A program made the translations under genes and the position numbers. From Leucobacter rhizosphaerae (GTDB taxonomy: Bacteria > Actinomycetota > Actinomycetes > Actinomycetales > Microbacteriaceae): a stretch of 64,000 nucleotides of DNA. Positions 9,536 through 17,689 of this stretch are shown piece by piece; within the stretch, counting starts at the first letter, position 1, and each line of letters begins with the position of its first letter. Below the pieces are notes generated by a model. The model was not told the origin of the DNA. It was given only the letters and a program-made list of their open reading frames with translations, and did no database searches. Location: NCBI RefSeq assembly GCF_022919175.1, contig NZ_CP095043.1:186001-250000 (forward strand). Reading direction: 5' to 3'.

Positions 9536-11167
9536 TCAGTTAGAAGGGGACGCCGCTGATGTTCCGGTGCTGGCGTCACCCGGTGGAGTAGAAGGCCCGG
9601 TGTTGGTCCGGCCTGGCGGATCGGATGCTCTGGAGTCCGATTCTCCTGGTGGCTGAGGTGCTTGGCGTTCTCTTGAATCAACGCCGGGGAGAGGCATCCT
9701 CCGGAATCTGACCGTGCTGGGTGCTCGTTCGGGGTATGCGGTGCCAGCAGGGCTGGTCCAGGTGAGGGTGCCGTCGCGTGCCTGGGTCACGGTCCACCTG
9801 CTGTGGTGCTTCAGAGTGTGATGCCTGCGGCAGAGGTGTGCGAGGTTCGTGCTGGTGGTGGGTCCGCCGTGTGCGGCATCAACCGTGTGATCGATGTCGC
9901 AGTGTGCGGTGGGGGTGTGGCAGCCGGGGAACCGGCAGTGGAGGTCCCGTGCTCGGAGGAACTGTCTGAGTTTCGTGTTGGGTCGGTAGGTGTCGACGGA
10001 GAGCACGGTGCCGGTGTCGGGGTCGACGGTCACTTCTTCCCAGTGGGTGGCGTTGCCGGCGAGGTGTCTCGCGGTGTCGGTATCGAGGGGCCCGTATCCG
10101 GCGAGGGTGGCCGGCGGGGTGCCTGTTGCTCGGTGACCGCCGGACTCGGTGCCCGGGGGTGAGGGTTCATCTTCGCCCGTGGCGTGCTCCTTCGGCACGA
10201 TGACCTGGATCCGTGCTTGGATGCCCGCGATGCCGGTGAGGCCGCTGGTGGCGGCCTGGTTGGGGTCGCTGGCGAGGAGCAGGTCCGTGAGGAGGTCGGC
10301 GCGGATCTGGTCCATGGATCGGACCGTCGCGGTCGTGGCTGCTGATTCCCCTTCGGATTCCCCTGAAGGTGCGCCGCTGCCCGGTTCGGTACCCAAGCCA
10401 GAGACGTTATGGGCCTGATCATCGGCCCGTGCCTGTTCGTGCTGCTTCACCAACCGGGCCATCTGGGTGAGTCGGTCTTTGATGCCGGAGGCGTACACGG
10501 CGGGAAGGGTGGCGGTGAGGTCGGCCATGCCGTCGTCGAGTTCGGTCACGCGCACCATGCGGCAGGCGCGGGCTTCGGTGTGGCGGTCGTCGAGGGTGCG
10601 GTCTGCGAACCGTTCCGCGAACTCACGAGCGACCGGCCGCAACCGGCCCACCGTGTTGGTTTCAGCAACTTCGAGCACCGCGGCCGCGTATCCGGCACGG
10701 GACTGAGGATCGGTGAGGGTGCTCCCGGCATCAGTGATCACCGCCGCGTGGGCGTGAGAGATGCGTCCGGCTGTGAGTGCCGCCATGACCGTCGGGTAGT
10801 GCTCGACGAGGGTGCGTGCCCGGCTGATCCGGCCAGCCATGGTCCGGTCCGATTCGTGCACGGCGGCCGCGAACTCCGCCGCGACCGCACGATGCTCGAA
10901 CTCCCCATGATCCGTGTGCCCATCCCGCGCCGCAACCAGAGCAGCGAGCTCGTCACCCAAAACGAGCAGCGCGGCCTCGGCGGCGTGGAGGGTGTTGATC
11001 TGGGCGCGGATCTTCACGAGCGACTCGGCCAGGATCGCGTACGCCGGAGCGGCAAGATCCGCCACCCGGCCAGCCGAAGACCCACCAGGCCCGCCAGACG
11101 CAGCGCGACCAGCGTCCGGGCCCGCGGTGCTGCGGTCCGTGACGGGAGGCTCGGTGCTGGTGCGCAT
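9536..11167 (-). CDS. DUF222 / HNH endonuclease-signature protein (13E12-type)
   Basis: 543 residues from the ATG at 11167; a GTG at 11200 is also in frame. The N-terminal two thirds are the DUF222 helical region (for example GRISRARTLVEHYPTVMAAL and GRISHAHAAVITDAG). A C-terminal HNH module follows: FLRARDLHCRFPGCHTP, then CDIDHTVDAAHGG, then HLCRRHHTLKH. Such genes are multicopy in actinobacteria. Nuclease activity is inferred from the intact Cys, His and Asn positions, and the biological role is unknown. The Gly/Pro-rich C-terminal tail is low complexity. Base composition is a little less GC-rich than its neighbours, suggesting an accessory origin. Confidence 0.9.
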   Translation of the reverse strand: MRTSTEPPVTDRSTAGPDAGRAASGGPGGSSAGRVADLAAPAYAILAESLVKIRAQINTLHAAEAALLVLGDELAALVAARDGHTDHGEFEHRAVAAEFAAAVHESDRTMAGRISRARTLVEHYPTVMAALTAGRISHAHAAVITDAGSTLTDPQSRAGYAAAVLEVAETNTVGRLRPVAREFAERFADRTLDDRHTEARACRMVRVTELDDGMADLTATLPAVYASGIKDRLTQMARLVKQHEQARADDQAHNVSGLGTEPGSGAPSGESEGESAATTATVRSMDQIRADLLTDLLLASDPNQAATSGLTGIAGIQARIQVIVPKEHATGEDEPSPPGTESGGHRATGTPPATLAGYGPLDTDTARHLAGNATHWEEVTVDPDTGTVLSVDTYRPNTKLRQFLRARDLHCRFPGCHTPTAHCDIDHTVDAAHGGPTTSTNLAHLCRRHHTLKHHSRWTVTQARDGTLTWTSPAGTAYPERAPSTVRFRRMPLPGVDSRERQAPQPPGESDSRASDPPGRTNTGPSTPPGDASTGTSAASPSN

Positions 11168-11200
11168 GCCCGCAGTCAACCAGCACCCACCGACATTCAC

Positions 11201-11448
11201 GGCACCAGAGTCCCCGAATTTCAGGGAGCGTCACAGGTATATTCTCGAATCCGAATATGCGCTGAGAGTTGACTGCAGACGCTTTGTCGCCCACAGGAAA
11301 GTGTGCATCGAAGTTTCCCGAAATGGCTCTCCACAGATCGACGGCAGCGGCCCCGAAGTCGTCCTATCACGCCATGATGAAGCCAAGAGCACGAGACATC
11401 ACTCAGGGGTCGAAAGGAGAAACGACATGACGATGGGATGAGAAACGG
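11201..11448. other. Intergenic region with relatively low GC and an orphan translation start
   Basis: Between the HNH gene and the next minus-strand gene. Composition is visibly less GC-rich than the surroundings. It contains an isolated Shine-Dalgarno plus start at 11413-11441 and otherwise no gene I can support. Confidence 0.5.
11413..11441 (+). pseudogene. Severed gene start (SD plus a four-codon ORF)
   Basis: AAAGGAG at 11413-11419 sits 7 nt before ATG 11427, an ideal spacing. The frame reads M-T-M-G and stops at 11439-11441. The next gene is on the opposite strand, so this looks like the 5' end of a gene whose body was removed; a leader peptide is the alternative. Confidence 0.35.
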
Positions 11449-11877
11449 TCAGCGGCGAAGATAGCCGCCATCGTGCAGCCCCGCCTCGATTTCGAAGCGG
11501 TTCTTCAGCGGGTCCCGACCGGCAAGGAAATACAGGAGAGGAAGAGCCAGGCCGTAATGACGCCATTGATCGCGGTGGACGAGTTCATGTCGGACGATCG
11601 CGGGGGTCACGTTGTGATCCGTAAGGTAACACGAGCCCACGCAGCTTCCGCCTCGGCCGAAGGCCCAGCGCGGCATGCCCCGGAAGATCCACAGTCCGTT
11701 CCGGTACTCGACCTTCCCGGTGCTCATGATCGACCCCCACACGAAACCGACGGCCGTCGCGTAGATATACCCCAAGCGCGCAAAGGGAAGGGGTCTCCGG
11801 TCTGCATACAATGTGGCGCGTTCCGGGACCGAAGTGTGCGTCGTCTCACTCGAGGGACGCGTCACCGGCTTCGACAT
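11449..11877 (-). CDS. Small conserved hypothetical with HExxH-like motif
   Basis: 142 residues from the ATG at 11877, which overlaps the stop of the arginase-like gene (TGATG), so the two are translationally coupled. A central segment WGSIMSTGKVEYRNGLWIF is followed by SCVGSCYLTD and the motif RHELVHRDQW, an HExxH-type arrangement. LAGRDPLKNRFEIEAGLHDGG follows. Similar short proteins occur in Microbacteriaceae and are sometimes labelled Fe-S oxidoreductase without good reason. A zinc-peptidase-like or metal-binding role is possible but unproven. The region upstream of Met 11877 in this frame is not family-like. Confidence 0.7.
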   Translation of the reverse strand: MSKPVTRPSSETTHTSVPERATLYADRRPLPFARLGYIYATAVGFVWGSIMSTGKVEYRNGLWIFRGMPRWAFGRGGSCVGSCYLTDHNVTPAIVRHELVHRDQWRHYGLALPLLYFLAGRDPLKNRFEIEAGLHDGGYLRR

Positions 11878-12851
11878 CAGGCGCGGTCTCCAGAGGTCAG
11901 TGCTCCGAGAATCCGCAACACAGAGGGGAGATCCTCGGCCGCCATCGAGGGATCGGCTGGGGCGAACTCGCAGATCGACGCTCCAGCGAGAGGACATGCA
12001 GCGACGGCCGCGCGGATCGCCGAGGTGAGCTGGGCGACGGTGAGTCCGAACGGCACCGGAGCGTGAACCGAGGAGAATTCCGCGGGGTCGAGGACATCGA
12101 GATCCACATGAATGTAGACGCGGGTAGCACCTGAGTCCTTGAGGATCGCGGTGAGACGCTCCGCGAGTTGCTCGGGAGCTTCGGGAGCTTCGGGAGCTTC
12201 GGGAGCTTCGGGAGCCTCGGGAGTCTCAGGAGCCCCGGGAGTTTCTGCGACCTCAGAAGCCTCAGAAGCCTCAGAAGCCCCAAAAACCTCGGGAATCTCG
12301 AATGGCGTCGCGCCGAGCACGGTGATTCCGCGCCGCTCCAGCTCCAACTCCTCCTCGGGGTCGAATACGCGGGTGCCGATCAGGGTGAGCTGAGAGGCGG
12401 TGATCGCGTGCTGTGCAGTGAGGTCCGGTGATCCGTCGCCGAGGGCGTGGCGGAGCGTCATCCCCGAGGCCGATCCGGACGGTGATGTACTGGGGTGCTG
12501 CAGGTCGGGGTGGGCGTCGAACCAGAGCACGGCGAGGTCGTCACCAAATCGGTTTCGCGCCGCTTCGAGCCCGGCGAGCGACGAGGCGCAGTCGCCCCCG
12601 ACGATGAGCGGGACGTTGTCCGCGACCTCGGACAGGGTGCGTCGGGCCGCGTCCCTCGCCTGGAGCACGCTGCTCAGTCGTGCGACCGGGGTGCCCATGG
12701 CATCCCCGGCCTCGAGCGGCACGGGGACCTCGCGGAGCGCGGACTGCGGCAGGTCCTCTCGAAGGAGCGCCGCGCCCTCGGCGAGCTGCATCGCACGCGA
12801 CGACGAGGAACCTTGCCACTCGGGCATGAGTAGAAAAACCGGCTGTGGCAC
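11877..12851 (-). CDS. Arginase/ureohydrolase-fold protein with tripeptide repeat insert
   Basis: 324 residues from GTG 12851, chosen because AGGAGG lies 5 nt upstream. Ureohydrolase motifs are present but altered: GGDC at 85-88 (the usual GGDH metal His is Cys88), DAHPD at 112-116, and DLDVLD at 250-255. Residues about 192-227 are a low-complexity insert of Ser-Glu-Ala and Glu-Ala-Pro triplets encoded by a 9-nt tandem repeat. Family members hydrolyse a guanidino group to urea using two Mn ions. With one His missing, substrate and activity are uncertain. It is coupled to the downstream HExxH-type protein. Confidence 0.85.
   Translation of the reverse strand: MPQPVFLLMPEWQGSSSSRAMQLAEGAALLREDLPQSALREVPVPLEAGDAMGTPVARLSSVLQARDAARRTLSEVADNVPLIVGGDCASSLAGLEAARNRFGDDLAVLWFDAHPDLQHPSTSPSGSASGMTLRHALGDGSPDLTAQHAITASQLTLIGTRVFDPEEELELERRGITVLGATPFEIPEVFGASEASEASEVAETPGAPETPEAPEAPEAPEAPEAPEQLAERLTAILKDSGATRVYIHVDLDVLDPAEFSSVHAPVPFGLTVAQLTSAIRAAVAACPLAGASICEFAPADPSMAAEDLPSVLRILGALTSGDRA
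12172..12297. repeat. 9-nt minisatellite, 14 units
   Basis: Fourteen consecutive 9-nt units on the plus strand. The first four are identical (TCGGGAGCT), followed by diverging TCGGGAGCC, TCGGGAGTC and TCAGGAGCC types and three identical TCAGAAGCC units. The unit length is a multiple of three, so copy-number change leaves the arginase-like gene in frame. Confidence 0.92.
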
Positions 12852-12920
12852 GCGTTCCTCCTGGTGATTGTCGAGCCACTCCATCGTACGCCCGGGGTGG
12901 GAGGAATCACCCGATTCCGC

Positions 12921-13760
12921 TCAGGGCGCGACGGTCACGAAGTCGATCAGGTGTTCGACCCGGCCGACGAGCTCCGGCTCGAGATCGCGGAAGGTGCGGA
13001 CGCGCCCGCGGATCCTCGACCACGCATCCGCGATATCTGCCGGCTCGTCACCCGGCCACCCGAGCGCACGGCAGATCCCGCTCTTCCACTCGATATTGCG
13101 GGGGATCGTCGGCCACGCCTGCAGTCCGACGCGCTCCGGCTTCACCGCCTGCCAGATGTCGACGAACGGGTGTCCGACGATGAGCACGTGCGCGCCGTGC
13201 GGCCCACGGGAGATCGCCTCCGCAATGCGTGTCTCCTTGCTGCCGCGCACGAGGTGGTCGAGCAGCACCCCCGCGCGTCGATCCGGCCCGGGCTGAAATT
13301 CCGCGAGCACGTCGGCGAGGTTGTCGGCGCCCTGCAGCAGCTCCACCACGACGCCCTCGACCCGCAGGTCATCGCCCCAGACCTGCTCGACGAGTTCGGC
13401 GTCGTGTTTGCCCTCGACGAAGATCCGGCTCGGCATCGCGACGCGAGCGCGCTGCTCGGGAGCCGCGAACGAACCGGACGCGGTGCGCTGCCGCCCCGCG
13501 GGCGCACGCTTCGGCATGACGAGCGACACCGGCTTCCCGTCGATCAGGAAACCGTCGGACATCGGGAACGCCCGCACCTTGCCCCGGTAGTCCTCGAGCT
13601 GCACGAGCCCCTCGCGCGCCCCGACGACCGCCCCGCACCACTCGGATTCCGTGTGCTCGACGACGAGCCCCTTCGCCAGCGGCACCTCGGTGCGCTGCAC
13701 CGGTCCTCGCCGGGGCCGCATGTCGGCGAGCACGTCGCGGTCGTAGCGTTCATCACACAC
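12921..13760 (-). CDS. DUF3097 family protein (Toprim-like)
   Basis: 279 residues, the family's usual length. An N-terminal beta-rich region (GLVVEHTESEWCGAVVG) is followed by a Toprim-like core: FVEGKHDAELVEQVWG, then GVLLDHLVRGSKE and GHPFVDIWQAVKPERVG. DUF3097 is found widely in actinobacteria, with function unknown; the Toprim-like part suggests nucleic-acid processing. The GTG start at 13760 has TAGGCT 6 nt upstream. It is divergent from the MFS gene, and the two -10 elements abut. Confidence 0.9.
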   Translation of the reverse strand: MCDERYDRDVLADMRPRRGPVQRTEVPLAKGLVVEHTESEWCGAVVGAREGLVQLEDYRGKVRAFPMSDGFLIDGKPVSLVMPKRAPAGRQRTASGSFAAPEQRARVAMPSRIFVEGKHDAELVEQVWGDDLRVEGVVVELLQGADNLADVLAEFQPGPDRRAGVLLDHLVRGSKETRIAEAISRGPHGAHVLIVGHPFVDIWQAVKPERVGLQAWPTIPRNIEWKSGICRALGWPGDEPADIADAWSRIRGRVRTFRDLEPELVGRVEHLIDFVTVAP

Positions 13761-13766
13761 GCTCCG

Positions 13767-13772
13767 AGCCTA
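13767..13772 (-). promoter_or_regulatory. Leaderless -10 element of the DUF3097 gene
   Basis: TAGGCT on the minus strand, 6 nt before GTG 13760. It abuts the opposing -10 at 13773-13778. Confidence 0.7.
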
Positions 13773-13778
13773 TAGTCT
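13773..13778 (+). promoter_or_regulatory. Leaderless -10 element of the MFS gene
   Basis: TAGTCT, 6 nt before GTG 13785, directly adjacent to the divergent -10 of DUF3097. Confidence 0.7.
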
Positions 13779-13784
13779 GGCGCG

Positions 13785-15122
13785 GTGGGGAACGAGGAGA
13801 CGCCGGAGAGTCGCGAGCGAACTGATCGGACCGGGTGGCGGGGCCTGCTGGTCGATGTCACCCCGCTCCGCACGAGCCCGTCCTTCGCGAAACTCTGGAC
13901 CGGCACCTCGGTCGCGCAGATCGGGGCGCAGATCACGATCGTCGCGGTCGGGCTGCACGTCTACGACCTCACCGGCTCGACGCTCGCCGTCGCCTTCGTC
14001 GCCCTGTGGGCCCTCGGCCCGATGATCCTCGCCGGGTTCGTCGGCGGCGCGCTCGCGGACATGTTCGACCGCCGCACCGTCGCGCTCGTCACCGCGACGG
14101 TCGCCTGGCTCAGCATCGGCACCATGACCCTCATCGCGTTCCTCAACGTGACGCAGACGTGGCCCTACTACGTCCTCGCCGCGATCAACGCCGCGTCGGC
14201 CACAATCCTCGGCGCGACGCGGGGTGCGATCTTGCCGCGGCTGCTCCCGACCCAGCTCCTGCCCGCCGCGGCCGCGCTCAGCGGGATCACCATGGGCCTC
14301 GCCATCACGGTCGGCCCGGCGGTCGCCGGCGTGCTCGTCGCGACCGTCGGCTTCCCTTGGACGTACCTGCTGGACGCAGTGCTCTTCGCCGGCGCCTTCC
14401 TGGGGATCCTGAGCCTGCCGCCGATGACGCCCGAGGGTGGATCCGCGAGCCCGGGGTTCTCCTCCGTGGTCGAGAGCATGCGCTTCCTCCGCAACGCCCC
14501 GAACGTGCGCGCGACCTTCATCTTCGATCTCATCGCCATGATCTTCGGCACCCCGCGTGTGGTGTTTCCCGCGGCAGGGGCGCTCATCCTCGGCGGAGGG
14601 CCCGTCACGGTCGGCGTCCTCACGGCCTCCTTCGCGGCGGGAGCCCTGCTGAGCAGCCTCGTGTCCGGTCCGCTCGGGCGCGTCCGGCGCCAGGGCCGCG
14701 CCGTCACGCTCGCCATCGCGGTGTTCGGTCTCTTCACTGCGCTCTTCGGTGTGGTGCTGCTCGTCACCGGGATGATGGTCGGGTCCGCCGGTCCGGAGGG
14801 CGTCAACGTGCCCGCGGTGGTGCTCGCCGGGATCGCGCTCGCCGGGACGGGGGCCGCGGACAACGTGAGCGCGGTGTTCCGCACCACGATCCTGCAGGCC
14901 GCCGCTCCCGATGACGTGCGCGGCCGCATGCAGGGGCTCTTCTACGTCGTCGTCGCGGGTGGCCCGCGGATCGGAGACCTGCTCGCCGGCGCCGTCGCCA
15001 CCGCGATCGCGCTGTGGGCCCCCGCGCTCATCGGCGGGCTCATCATCGTGGCGCTCATGCTGGTGCTGCTCCGGATCGCACGCGGCTTCCAGCACTACGA
15101 CGCCTTCATGCCGACGCCATAG
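13785..15122 (+). CDS. MFS transporter, EntS-like exporter
   Basis: 445 residues from GTG 13785 with about 11-12 hydrophobic segments. The loop after the second helix reads GALADMFDRRTVAL, the MFS A-like motif, and the fold resembles EntS-type permeases (PF05977 group). It probably exports a small molecule or siderophore-like compound; the substrate cannot be read. A single-gene unit transcribed divergently from DUF3097. Confidence 0.9.
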   Translation: MGNEETPESRERTDRTGWRGLLVDVTPLRTSPSFAKLWTGTSVAQIGAQITIVAVGLHVYDLTGSTLAVAFVALWALGPMILAGFVGGALADMFDRRTVALVTATVAWLSIGTMTLIAFLNVTQTWPYYVLAAINAASATILGATRGAILPRLLPTQLLPAAAALSGITMGLAITVGPAVAGVLVATVGFPWTYLLDAVLFAGAFLGILSLPPMTPEGGSASPGFSSVVESMRFLRNAPNVRATFIFDLIAMIFGTPRVVFPAAGALILGGGPVTVGVLTASFAAGALLSSLVSGPLGRVRRQGRAVTLAIAVFGLFTALFGVVLLVTGMMVGSAGPEGVNVPAVVLAGIALAGTGAADNVSAVFRTTILQAAAPDDVRGRMQGLFYVVVAGGPRIGDLLAGAVATAIALWAPALIGGLIIVALMLVLLRIARGFQHYDAFMPTP

Positions 15123-15150
15123 TGACCCGAGCCCGGCCGGGCCATCCTGC

Positions 15151-15156
15151 TACGGT
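15151..15156 (+). promoter_or_regulatory. Leaderless -10 element of the CoA hydrolase gene
   Basis: TACGGT with a 6-nt gap to the ATG at 15163. Confidence 0.65.
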
Positions 15157-15162
15157 GCTGCT

Positions 15163-16323
15163 ATGCGACCCGATGCCTCGACTCCCCATGCCTCCGAGTC
15201 CGACACTTCCCGTTCCGACGCCCCCCAGTCCGACGCCCTGATCTTGACGCGGCGCGACGGTGCGATCACCCGCATCACCCTGAATCGGCCGCGCGCCATC
15301 AACGCGCTCAATCTCGAGATGTTCGAGACGCTCACGCGGGATCTCGCGGCGGCGAACGCCGACGGCTCCTCGGCCGTGTGGCTCGACGGTGCAGGGGACC
15401 GCGGCTTCTGCGGCGGGGGAGACGTCAAGGAGATCTCGACCGGCGACCCCCGACAGATCCTCTCCACGGAGTACGTGCTCGATCACGCGGTCGCGACCTC
15501 GGGGATCCCCGTCGTCGGGATCATGGACGGCATCACGATGGGCGGCGGCATCGGCCTCACCGGTCACGCCGCGATCCGGGTGGTCACGGAGCGCAGCCGG
15601 TTGGCGATGCCGGAGGCACGGATCGGCATCGTGCCCGACGTCGGTGGGCACCTCCTGCTGGCCCGCGCTCCCGGGCGGCTGGGCGAGCTCCTCGCCATCA
15701 CCTCGGGGGAGATGGACGCGGGCGACGCCATCGCGCTGGGCTTCGCCGACGCCTACGTGCCCTCCGATCGACTCGAGCGACTGCGCCGCACGCTCGCCTC
15801 GGGCGAGGATCCGGAGACCGCGGTCGCCGGAGTCGCCGAGCCCGCGCCGCCCTCCCGGATGCTGCAGGAGATGACGTGGTGGGAGCCGATCGCCGCGCTC
15901 GCCCTGGGCAATGGTGGGATCGGTGGCGGCGGGATCGGCGAGACCGCCGACAGCCGGGCCGATGCCGCCCTGGACGGTGCCGTGCGCCTGATCGCAGCGC
16001 TCGAGCACGACCCGAACCCCATCGCGCAGGGCGTTGCGAGTGTGGTGCGGGCCATGTGCCCGACGTCGATCGTGGTGACCCTCGCGCAGATCGCGCGGAC
16101 GCGCGCGGATGCGCTGAGCCTGGCGGAGGTGCTGGCGGATGACCTGCGGGTGGTCGTGCGGCTCGCACACCGACCCGACTTCGCGGAGGGGGTGCGCGCA
16201 CAGGTGATCGAGAAGGATCGCAACCCGGCATGGAATCCGGGTCGGATCGAGGACCTCGACCCCGCGGAGATCCGGCGGATCCTTGCGCCGCTCCACGACG
16301 ACGAGGTCGCGCTCGCACTGTGA
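15163..16323 (+). CDS. 3-hydroxyisobutyryl-CoA hydrolase-type crotonase
   Basis: 386 residues. Crotonase oxyanion-hole segments GFCGGGDVKE and ITMGGGIGLTGHAAIRV are present, followed by MPEARIGIVPDVGG, which carries the Glu/Asp residues typical of the HIBYL-CoA hydrolase subfamily. The length and the C-terminal half (ECH_2 type) favour a hydrolase of valine degradation over an enoyl-CoA hydratase. The first 25 residues are a Ser/Pro/Asp-rich tail with tandem S-D-A/P repeats. No other valine catabolism gene is nearby. Confidence 0.9.
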   Translation: MRPDASTPHASESDTSRSDAPQSDALILTRRDGAITRITLNRPRAINALNLEMFETLTRDLAAANADGSSAVWLDGAGDRGFCGGGDVKEISTGDPRQILSTEYVLDHAVATSGIPVVGIMDGITMGGGIGLTGHAAIRVVTERSRLAMPEARIGIVPDVGGHLLLARAPGRLGELLAITSGEMDAGDAIALGFADAYVPSDRLERLRRTLASGEDPETAVAGVAEPAPPSRMLQEMTWWEPIAALALGNGGIGGGGIGETADSRADAALDGAVRLIAALEHDPNPIAQGVASVVRAMCPTSIVVTLAQIARTRADALSLAEVLADDLRVVVRLAHRPDFAEGVRAQVIEKDRNPAWNPGRIEDLDPAEIRRILAPLHDDEVALAL

Positions 16324-16397
16324 CAGCAACCGCCGTCGCGCACGCTCTGCGAGTGCGGTGCCGAGGCGTGCTCCCCCAGCAGCAACCCCCGTCGCGC

Positions 16398-16754
16398 CTA
16401 GTGCGGGTCGCCGATGCAGAACTCGTTGCCCGCGGGATCGGCGAAGGTGTCCCAGTGGAAGTCCGCTTCACCGCGCTGGCCGAGGTGGGTCGCCCCCGCC
16501 GTCACCCACTCCGCCACGACCGCGGCGCGATCGAGGTCGGTGCCACGATCGAGGTCGAGGTGCATGCGGTTCTTGCCGACGATCGGCTCGTCCACGCGCT
16601 GGAAGCCGAGTGCCACGGGGATCCCGGGGGCGCGGACGATGCAGAACCAGCCGTCGGCGTCGTGCACGATCTCGCCGGAGAGGCGCTCGGCCCACCAGGC
16701 GGCCAGCGGGCGGGGATCGGGGGTGTCGAGTGTGACCATGCCGAGGGTGATCAT
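16398..16754 (-). CDS. VOC (glyoxalase-like) protein
   Basis: 118 residues, one glyoxalase/bleomycin-resistance fold domain: VTLDTPDPRPLAAWWAERL, then KNRMHLDLDRG and WDTFADPAGNEFCIGDP at the C-terminus. The His and Glu positions suggest metal binding. Single-domain VOC proteins of this type are often of unknown substrate. GGAG lies 6 nt before the ATG. Confidence 0.9.
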   Translation of the reverse strand: MITLGMVTLDTPDPRPLAAWWAERLSGEIVHDADGWFCIVRAPGIPVALGFQRVDEPIVGKNRMHLDLDRGTDLDRAAVVAEWVTAGATHLGQRGEADFHWDTFADPAGNEFCIGDPH

Positions 16755-16819
16755 GCGGGCTCCATTTCGTCGAGTCGGTGCTCCGCACCCTATCGCGCAC
16801 CTCCGACAGTGGCGCGCGC

Positions 16820-16825
16820 TACGCT
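16820..16825 (+). promoter_or_regulatory. Leaderless -10 element of the methyltransferase gene
   Basis: TACGCT, 6 nt before GTG 16832; it supports that start over the ATG at 16778. Confidence 0.7.
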
Positions 16826-16831
16826 GGGGAC

Positions 16832-17689
16832 GTGGCAGAGTACTGGGATCCGGCGGGGCCGAATCTGGTGGTCCGGGGCGACAACCTCCCGGTGCTGCGT
16901 GGGCTCCCCGACGGCGCCTTCACGCTGATCTACCTCGATCCGCCCTTCAACACGGGCCGCGCGCGCCGCGCCGAGCGCGTGCGCGGGGTGCCGGTCGACC
17001 CGGCCGAGGGCGGGCGCCTCGGCTTCCGCGGACGCGGGTACGCGGTGACCCGGGAGATGACCCTCGCCTACGACGATCGCTTCGGCGACTACTGGGACTT
17101 TCTCGAACCGCGTCTCATCGAGGCCTGGCGACTGCTCGCCGACGACGGCACGCTGTATCTGCACCTCGACTACCGCGAGGTCCACTACGCGAAGGTGCTG
17201 CTCGACGCGCTCTTCGGCCCCGACTGCTTCATCAACGAGATCATCTGGGCGTACGACTTCGGTTCGCGCACCCGGAAGCGCTGGCCCACGAAACACGACA
17301 ACATTCTCGTCTACGCGAAGGATCCGGCCGGTTACCACTTCGACGCAGCCGCCGTCGACCGCGAGCCCTACATGGCCCCCGGCCTCGTCACGCCGGAGAA
17401 GGCGGCGCTCGGCAAGCTCCCCACCGACACGTGGTGGCACACGATCGTATCGCCCACGGGCAAAGAGCGCACCGGCTACCCGACGCAGAAGCCCGTCGGG
17501 GTGCTGCGCCGGATCGTGCAGGCGTCGTCCCGCCCGGGCGACTGGGTGCTCGACGCCTTCGCGGGGAGCGGCACGACGGGTGCCGCTGCGCAGGAACTGG
17601 ATCGGCGCTTCCTGCTGATCGATGAGAATTCCGAGGCGCTCGAGGTCATGCAGCGGCGCTTCGCCGGCCGGTCCGTGGAGTTCCGGTGA
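16832..17689 (+). CDS. Orphan DNA methyltransferase (N6-adenine/N4-cytosine, beta class)
   Basis: 285 residues from GTG 16832. Catalytic DPPF is at 36-39 and the AdoMet motif FAGSGTTG at 243-250; catalytic before AdoMet motif is the beta-class (Mod-like) order. EIIWAYDFGSRTRKRWPTKH may form part of the target recognition area. No restriction endonuclease or specificity subunit is adjacent, so it is a solitary enzyme, perhaps epigenetic. Its stop overlaps the start of a MocR regulator (GTGA), so the two are coupled. Confidence 0.92.
   Translation: MAEYWDPAGPNLVVRGDNLPVLRGLPDGAFTLIYLDPPFNTGRARRAERVRGVPVDPAEGGRLGFRGRGYAVTREMTLAYDDRFGDYWDFLEPRLIEAWRLLADDGTLYLHLDYREVHYAKVLLDALFGPDCFINEIIWAYDFGSRTRKRWPTKHDNILVYAKDPAGYHFDAAAVDREPYMAPGLVTPEKAALGKLPTDTWWHTIVSPTGKERTGYPTQKPVGVLRRIVQASSRPGDWVLDAFAGSGTTGAAAQELDRRFLLIDENSEALEVMQRRFAGRSVEFR

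Noticed and set aside
9402..9656. 84-codon plus-strand ORF before and across the end of the HNH gene
   Set aside because: Overlaps the HNH tail in antisense, has no Shine-Dalgarno or -10 at the usual distance, and no family similarity.
9536..11167. HNH protein as a homing endonuclease of an intron or intein
   Set aside because: It has the DUF222 architecture of free-standing multicopy proteins, and no interrupted host gene or self-splicing signal is visible around it.
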